Shown: positions 59,201 through 64,000 of the stretch, in pieces
Position numbering within the stretch: the stretch's first letter is position 1
Layout: each line of letters starts with the position of its first letter
Assembly: GCA_051294375.1 (NCBI GenBank)
Contig: CM119264.1
Location: forward strand, 2,833,575 to 2,897,574
Origin: Paraspadella gotoi
Lineage: Eukaryota > Chaetognatha
Direction: 5' to 3'
Length of the DNA stretch: 64,000 nt
The notes under the pieces: model-generated
Seen by the model: the letters and a program-made list of their open reading frames with translations, nothing else
Database searches by the model: none
Told to the model about the DNA's origin: nothing
Made by a program: the position numbers and the translations under genes

Positions 59201-60582
59201 GTTCCAAAGAAGGAATGTTATTAATAATCGCCTATTTACTTTATAAGTCTCTCTTTAAATTAATCTTTTCCTATCTCCCCCACTTTCTCCCTTCCTCCCT
59301 CTCCCCGCCACTTCCCTCTTTTCCTACGAAAGGCTTCAGAAAAGGAACTGATCTGGGTGATCCGGCTGGCGATCGTTTGCAACGGGGCGCTCGCTCTCAC
59401 TCTCGGCCTCTTGGTCAAGTCCGTCTACGGACTCTTTTATCTCTGCGCCGATTTCGTCTACGTCGTTCTCTTCCCTCAACTGGTGGCGCTGCTCTACATC
59501 CCTTTCGTCAACGTGTACGGATCCATCGTCGCTTACATCGTCGGACTCTTTCTTCGGTTGGGCGGCGGCGAGAGAGTCGTCATTGGTGAGTCGATTGAGA
59601 CTAATGATGATCGAGTGTGTGGCGCTCTCTATCGCTGGTTTTTCTTGTTTCATTTTGTTTTGTTTCTCTGTTCGAATTAGCAGGAGAGTTTTAATTATTT
59701 TTGGTCGGCAGCGGATATATCCAAATCTTTCTAAACGCCCGGAAGTCACCTTGAAAGATTACATAGGAAGGGATAAATAATATTAAATATTTTAAAAAAG
59801 GATGAGATTTAAAATTATGACTAACAAAGTTTGATTTTATTTTGCAACGAATTCGTTGCAAAATAAAATCAAACTTTGTTAATCTCTCAAACAACGAAAA
59901 AGAAAGGATAATTACCAAAAATCATGACTAAAAGAGAAATAAGAGTGACCAAAAGAAAATGTTAAGAAAATTTTTCCTCTCAGCGTCTCTAATTTTTCGT
60001 TTCCCATTGAGAATTCCTATTATATATAATATATATATATATAATTTCAATGTCAATGATGCGACGATTGATCTCATTTGATTTTCGCAGGTGGAAACAC
60101 GGTGATGGACTTCAAGCCTTTTATCTTCTATCCTTACTACAAGACTTCGCCCGACGAAGACCTCGGAGCAGCGGGGCAGCTCTTCCCCTTCCGCACCTTC
60201 GCCATGATCATGTCCTTTGTCTCACTCATTCTCGTCTCGCAACTCACTTACTTTCTCTTTGTCCTCAGGGGACACAGAAAATACGATTTTCTCAAAGCAT
60301 ATGAGGTCTTGAGATGTTTTTACGAGCCATTAAAAAGTCGTCTCTGTGAAAATTATTAAATAGTAATAAATCCTTTGGCCATTTTTTCCTTTAAGACCGT
60401 GAATGAAAAACATGTTAGCGCTAACACTCTAATTGAATTTTTATTATATCTACTTATGTCATCCTATATGTATTTTTATTTTCTTTAAGGATGATGACCA
60501 AAACGATGGCGTTACTCTCAACAAAATGGAAAAATACGAGAATAAAGGCGAAACCAATTACGCGTTGGAAGACAAGTACTAA
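56256..60582 (+). CDS. ChT: High-affinity choline transporter (SLC5A7/ChT type)
   Basis: Twelve exons join in phase into 652 residues: 56256-56424, 56682-56849, 57010-57117, 57212-57380, 57578-57713, 58218-58421, 58488-58617, 58765-58940, 59013-59150, 59333-59585, 60091-60305 and 60490-60582. From about residue 57 the protein follows the sodium:solute symporter family. Marks include [95 protein letters not shown] and [20 protein letters not shown]. The transporter carries choline with Na+ and Cl- into cholinergic terminals for acetylcholine synthesis. Multiple hydrophobic segments match the 13-helix family plan. An unusual 56-residue N-terminal exon has four Cys. The C-terminal tail is short and acidic, ending in ALEDKY. 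Confidence 0.95.
59822..59881. repeat. Perfect 60-bp palindrome, no spacer
   Basis: Each base from 59822 to 59851 is complementary to its mirror position from 59881 down to 59852. The centre is GAA|TTC, and neither arm has a mismatch. It lies in the intron between choline transporter exons 10 and 11. Confidence 0.95.
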
Positions 60583-61542
60583 AAAAAACCAAAAAAGGCA
60601 CTACTACAGCTTGAAAATATGTAGTCGTCCCTGTAATTTTTTCAATTTACAAACTTGTGACTTTTTGTATGTCTTACTTACAAATTGGTATAACTCTTTC
60701 TCCCGTGAAATAATCTATGGGATTCCTTATAAAAGTACTGACGAACTAATAGTACGGTTTTATACTTATGTACAGTTAATATGCTTCATCTGTACTTAGT
60801 AGGTACACTGTTATGATGATAGAATCTCCAATACATTGTAGGAATTGGTACACTTTTGGTACACATTTTCGGATATGCTCTTTTTATTTTTAGGTAGACT
60901 AGTCAAGTAGTCATTGTGAGTCAGTTCTCGCATGAATTCTACGAGCTAATTATATTAATTGATTCCATTTAGCCAACTATTTGCATCTTATGCATTTTTA
61001 CCTAAAAGTTCTTATTTTGATAGCGATACTCTTAATGCGCTTTTGTTTTTTTCCAAAAGTTGAAACCGGCAGAAAAGAAATTCCGTTCGTCAGACAATCT
61101 GAATCCGAACAAATGTCGTAAATAAACACGTGCCGTCCAAAAGGAAAAAAGAACTGGTTCCCGGCTTTTCCAACGAACCCGCTGATTTCTTCTAATTGTC
61201 TCCCGATTGTCTCGTCGAACCTTCCTAGTTTCAAACCCGGGAGCGAAACCGTCTGTTATTTCTTTGTTTTTTCCCCAAAGTAAAAGATTCCGTTTGATAC
61301 GAATCGTGATTCCTTTTATTCTTTTCGCCTCAGCAGATTTTTTTTTTCTCGATCGGATTTCGGCGACCAGAAAGAGACAGTCGCCGCTCACCCGGTCCGA
61401 AAAAAAAAATACAAATTAGAGCCGAGTTGCTCGAACCTACCTTCCAAGGAAAGTTTCCTCAAATCACCGAAACACTCTTTACAGTCTTTAGTCTTTACCC
61501 TTTCGCTCGTTCGCGGCGATCTCCGACTCGGGACGGGCGAAG
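60583..61542. other. Intergenic DNA between choline transporter and CAND1
   Basis: It contains the presumed 3-prime UTR of the transporter and, from about 61400, a GC-richer stretch that is probably the CAND1 promoter and 5-prime UTR (the ATG lies in GAAGATGGCG). No other gene is seen. Confidence 0.6.
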
Positions 61543-63895
61543 ATGGCGTCCGTGTCATATCACATCGCCAATCTCTTGGAGAAGATGACCTCCACGGACA
61601 AGGACTTCCGATTCATGGCCGCCAATGACCTTATGGCCGAATTGCAGAAAGACTCCATCAAATTGGACGACGACAGCGAGAGAAAGGTCGTCAAGATGTT
61701 GCTCAAACTGCTGGAGGACAAGAATGGAGAGGTAATGGAGCCTACGGATGGTTCGATAGGTCATTTTAGTAATGTTAAAGCGGGTAACTATGTGATATTA
61801 TTCTTATTCTTGACGGTTGCATATCGCGGTTTAATTTGTTCTTTAGTTTTGAATTATTTTTATTGTATTTTTCCTTTGTTTCGTTGTGAATCATTTAGAA
61901 CAGTTTTGTTAGGAGATATTTTATTTCAAAATGAAACGGACATGTTTCGACTCACGTACGAGTCTTCTTCAGCACCAGTTCAATGTGTGAATTTGAAGTG
62001 AAATTTTGTGCATAAAGAAAGAGAGGGAGAGGAGAGAGAGACAGAGCAAAGTTTCCAACACAGAGTTTGAGAGAAAGGATAGTGATCAATTATTAGGGAC
62101 AGGTGAAGGTGAGGACAGAGATAGTTTGTGAAAAGAAAATTGAAATGGAGAGAGAGAGAGAAAGAGTGAGTGAGAGACTAAGGGGACAACATTTGTAGAC
62201 CCATAGTTCCCTTGCATCCATCCATCAATCCATCTAACAATCCATCCATCCTTGCCCACGATTCCTGACTCAAAACTTTGACTTTTAATGTTTTTAATAG
62301 TACTATCGGTACTATCGGTAGTTTATCAACGTGTGGACCGATAGAAAATTAATTCAAAAGCAAAAGTAATCCGAAATTGGTTTTCAATAATCACTTCATC
62401 AGGTGCAAAACCTGGCCGTTCGCTGCTTGGGACCCCTCGTCAACAAAGTCAAAGAATTCCAGGTGGAATCGATCGTGGAGGCTCTCTGCGCCAACATGGT
62501 CTCGGAGAAGGAGCAACTTCGCGACATCTCCTCCATCGGCCTCAAGACAGTCATCAACGAGCTCCCTCCTTCCTCCACCACCCTCGCCGCCAATATCTGT
62601 AAAAAGATCACAGGTGATGATTGGGAGGCGGGAACGCTCATCTCATTCATCCCCTCCTCATCTTTTCCTCCGCCAATTTCCAGGACGACTCTCCGCCGCC
62701 ATCTACCAGCAAGACGACGTGGCTGTTCAGCTGGAGGCGCTAGACATCCTTGGCGACCTATTGTCCCGCTTCGGCTCCCTCCTCTCACACTTCCACCCCT
62801 CCATCCAGGACGTCCTGCTGCCGCAGCTGGCGTCGCCGCGACTCGCCGTTCGCAAGAGAACTATCATCGCCCTCGGGTTAGTCATCGTATATTTAGTTGT
62901 TGAAATTTAAGGTTAGATTATGATGATGTAATCTGAGGGTTCCGATCGAATTATGGCCGTAGTTTGGACACGACCGCGCGACCTCTTATCACTTCTGTTA
63001 TCACGAGTTCGTAACAATGAGTAACATCGTCGATTGCACCAAGTGGCTCTCTGGTTCTGTTTCTAATTACAGCCCCGCTAGTAATCATGATAAACTCGAC
63101 TTGAATGCGCCCGTAGTTGTTGGTGACCATGAAGGTCCGAAACCCCCAACCTTCGCCGCCAGCATCCTATGCATTTTCCAGCAGTTAACTTCAATGAATT
63201 GCATTCTGAAACGCAGTTTCTTTCCCCCTCCAGCTACCTGGTGCTCTCGTCCAGCACGCCGCAATTCATGCAACTCATCGACTTCCTGGTAAAGGAATTG
63301 CAGAAGAACAAATCCATCTCCACCACGCGGACTTACATCCAGTGTCTCGGCGCCATCACCCGCCAGGCCGGCCATCGCGTCGGCGAGCATCTCGAGACCG
63401 TCATCCCGCTCGTCATCACCTTTTGCGACGAGGACGACGACGAGCTCCGAGAGTATTGCATTCAGGTGAGTGAAAGAGAAAAAGAGAGAGAGAGACTCGA
63501 CTTTATTTTTAAAAAAAATGTTATCCTCCAGGCTTTCGAGTCGTTCGTCCGGCGATGCCCAAAGGAAGTCTCGCCCCACATCCAGTCGATCATCGATATC
63601 TGCCTCAAGTTCCTCTGCTACGATCCCAACTACAACTACGACGATGACGACGACGACAACGAAGACGCTATGGACGTCGGAGACGAGGAGGAAGACGCCG
63701 AGTCAGAGGGTTAGATTGGCACTTAAATTAATTAATATATTTAACTAAAAGATCATTTAATTATGACCAAATTGTATGTTCAGACGATGAATATTCGGAC
63801 GACGACGACATGTCCTGGAAGATCCGCCGCGCGTCGGCCAAATGTCTCGACGCCGTTATCGCCACGCGACCGGAAATGCTCGCCGAACTTTACAA
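61543..63895 (+). CDS. CAND1: CAND1, cullin exchange factor (5-prime part)
   Basis: Six exons are in the window: 61543-61731, 62403-62613, 62684-62876, 63234-63465, 63532-63709 and 63784-63895. They code for about 371 residues, and the last donor (GTTAGC) shows that the gene continues to the right. The start [20 protein letters not shown] matches the family N-terminus. HEAT repeats follow ([61 protein letters not shown]). An acidic loop ([18 protein letters not shown]) and [20 protein letters not shown] come after, both typical of CAND1. CAND1 wraps un-neddylated cullin-RBX1 and exchanges substrate receptors of SCF-type ligases. Intron 1 contains a hammerhead-bearing repeat (61895-62180). The family's usual length is about 1230 residues, so roughly the first 30 percent is present. 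Confidence 0.95.
61895..62180 (-). repeat. Hammerhead-bearing dispersed repeat, copy 2
   Basis: This copy shares with 21310-21640 the ACGGACATGTTTCG segment, the GTGCATAAAGAA-type and TTTCCAACACAGAG segments, GGACAGGTGAAGGTGAGGAC-type sequence and GA tracts. It is inserted in the first intron of CAND1. Confidence 0.65.
61939..61972 (-). ncRNA. Hammerhead-ribozyme-like core 2
   Basis: The minus strand reads CTGAAGA (fits CUGANGA), then A-GACTC-GTACGT-GAGTC (a perfect 5-bp stem II), then GAAAC, AT and GTC. Compared with core 1 the stem II sequence is wholly different, but both are perfectly paired and the core bases are kept. Stem I is only weakly paired (mainly GU pairs), so activity is uncertain. 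Confidence 0.5.
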
Positions 63896-64000
63896 GTTAG
63901 CCGAAAATACGAACTCACATTACTTATTATTATAATTAAACAATCTTTTGTTTATCGTCAAATAACGAGGGTAAATAATAAGTGGCAAAGTATTTGGTTG

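Overview
The window is nuclear DNA from an invertebrate animal. It has spliced genes with GC-rich exons set in AT-rich introns and intergenic DNA, a six-repeat beta-thymosin, an Encore/R3HDM-type gene, a matrix metalloproteinase, a tRNA-derived SINE, and very abundant GA/TC microsatellites. An arthropod is the best guess, but the sequence alone does not fix the taxon. All gene models were built by hand: exon ends are GT..AG sites and the phases agree across every junction unless an entry says otherwise.

Layout. 1-14.7 kb holds no convincing complete gene. It contains microsatellites, a ~160-bp satellite (about 1.94-3.24 kb), one possible orphan exon near 5.1 kb, several runs of N, and a 4.2-kb block (6.1-10.3 kb) present a second time at 10.3-14.7 kb. 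The two copies meet at a 25-N gap, so the duplication may be an assembly artefact. 14.7-29 kb is repeat-rich: a TIR transposon, a SINE, and three copies of a repeat with hammerhead-ribozyme-like cores. It also carries an unrecognised minus-strand gene of seven exons (17.3-24.7 kb, 549 aa).

29.6-44.2 kb is one long plus-strand gene of 18 coding exons for an R3H+SUZ RNA-binding protein (Encore/R3HDM family, 1708 aa). Two minus-strand genes lie wholly inside its introns: a secreted matrix metalloproteinase (33.0-36.5 kb, 14 exons) and an unknown 350-aa protein (38.4-39.5 kb, two exons).

47.6-64 kb is gene-dense and all plus strand: a single-Tudor-domain protein, Cdc20/Fizzy (APC/C activator), a multi-repeat beta-thymosin, a high-affinity choline transporter (SLC5A7 type), and the first six coding exons of CAND1, which runs off the right edge.

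The genes do not form one pathway. Cdc20 and CAND1 both act in ubiquitin ligation (APC/C and cullin-RING ligases), and Encore and the Tudor protein both point to RNA regulation, possibly in the germ line; this is loose association only. The points most worth checking are the hammerhead-bearing repeat family, the covarying hairpin in the satellite, the nested metalloproteinase with an altered cysteine switch and a double-length hemopexin region, the paired homologous exons in the Encore gene, and the two unrecognised genes.
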